A stretch of DNA of 64,000 nt from Bolinopsis microptera. Taxonomy: Eukaryota > Ctenophora > Tentaculata > Lobata > Bolinopsidae. Positions 63,640 through 64,000 of this stretch are shown piece after piece; the stretch's first letter is position 1; each line of letters opens with the position of its first letter. Location of the stretch: positions 19,394,265 to 19,458,264 of the forward strand of contig NC_087078.1 in the NCBI RefSeq assembly GCF_026151205.1. The letters are read 5' to 3'. The position numbers were made by a program, and so were the translations under genes. The notes under the pieces were generated by a model, which was given only the letters and a program-made list of their open reading frames with translations, had not been told where the DNA came from and searched no databases.

Positions 63640-64000
63640 AACAGGTATCTTGCTATCCTAAACACTGACCAGAAACAGGAGTAACAACCCCAACAGGTAT
63701 CTTGCTATCCTAAACACTGACCAGAAACAGGAGTAACAACCCCAACAGGTATCTTGCTATCCTAAACACTGACCAGAAACAGGAGTAACAACCCCAACAG
63801 GTATCTTGCTATCCTAAACACTGACCAGAAACAGGAGTAACAACCCCAACAGGTATCTTGCTATCCTAAACACTGACCAGAAACAGGAGTAACAACCCCA
63901 ACAGGTATCTTGCTATCCTAAACACTGACCAAAAAAAGGAGTAACAACCCCAACAGGTATCTTGCTATCCTAAACACTGACCAGAAACAGGAGTAACAAC
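63640..64000. repeat. 52-bp array running off the window end
   Basis: About seven near-identical units contain CAACAGGTATCTTGCTATCC and GACCAGAAACAGGAGTAACA. On the - strand each has TTTCTG|GTCAGTGTTTAG, i.e. a donor-like then an acceptor-like site. It lies in the ZFPL1 intron before exon 63497. Confidence 0.92.

Overview
The window is nuclear DNA of a non-vertebrate animal. Genes have many short exons with GT/AG introns, the background is AT-rich, and there are long minisatellites, foldback elements and G/C homopolymer tracts. The conserved genes (SH3D19, TRIC channel, LAMP, UBE3B, SDHA, ZFPL1) are metazoan. I cannot name the phylum; a marine invertebrate is a guess from repeat style only.

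Layout. 1-14901 (+): an SH3D19-like five-SH3 adaptor whose 5' end lies before the window. Its fourth coding exon runs into a 30-bp minisatellite that was split by an intact Ty3/Gypsy retrotransposon (4336-10459, antisense) with 86-bp LTRs. 16844-18357 (-): a TRIC (TMEM38) intracellular cation channel. 18.4-24.3 kb: DNA-transposon-like and foldback repeats. 24330-24560 (+): a small secreted precursor with two amidation/dibasic cassettes, probably a neuropeptide prohormone. 24.8-33 kb: palindromic elements and arrays. 33035-35167 (-): a LAMP-like lysosomal membrane protein. 35-41 kb: repeats. 41269-54695 (-): the complete HECT ubiquitin ligase UBE3B in 15 exons, carrying four large arrays, with a four-helix membrane protein gene nested on the opposite strand of intron 2. 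55579-61420 (-): the flavoprotein subunit of succinate dehydrogenase (13 exons) with one base missing at the FAD-binding glycine motif. 62326-63497 (-): the last two exons of ZFPL1, a cis-Golgi RING/zinc-finger protein.

The most unusual feature is the position of the tandem arrays. At least seven begin exactly at, or within a few bases of, an exon/intron boundary, and six of these keep a splice-site-like sequence in most units: SH3D19 exon 4 donor, UBE3B donors of exons 4 and 14, UBE3B acceptors of exons 6 and 10, and ZFPL1 penultimate donor. The seventh abuts the SDHA exon 4 acceptor. An eighth amplifies the end of the last LAMP exon. This suggests a local process that tandemly amplifies splice junctions. 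The genes are otherwise unrelated housekeeping and trafficking genes, and I see no operon-like or pathway relation among them.

Exon coordinates below were derived by hand from splice consensus, codon phase and protein-family similarity recalled from memory; no search was run.
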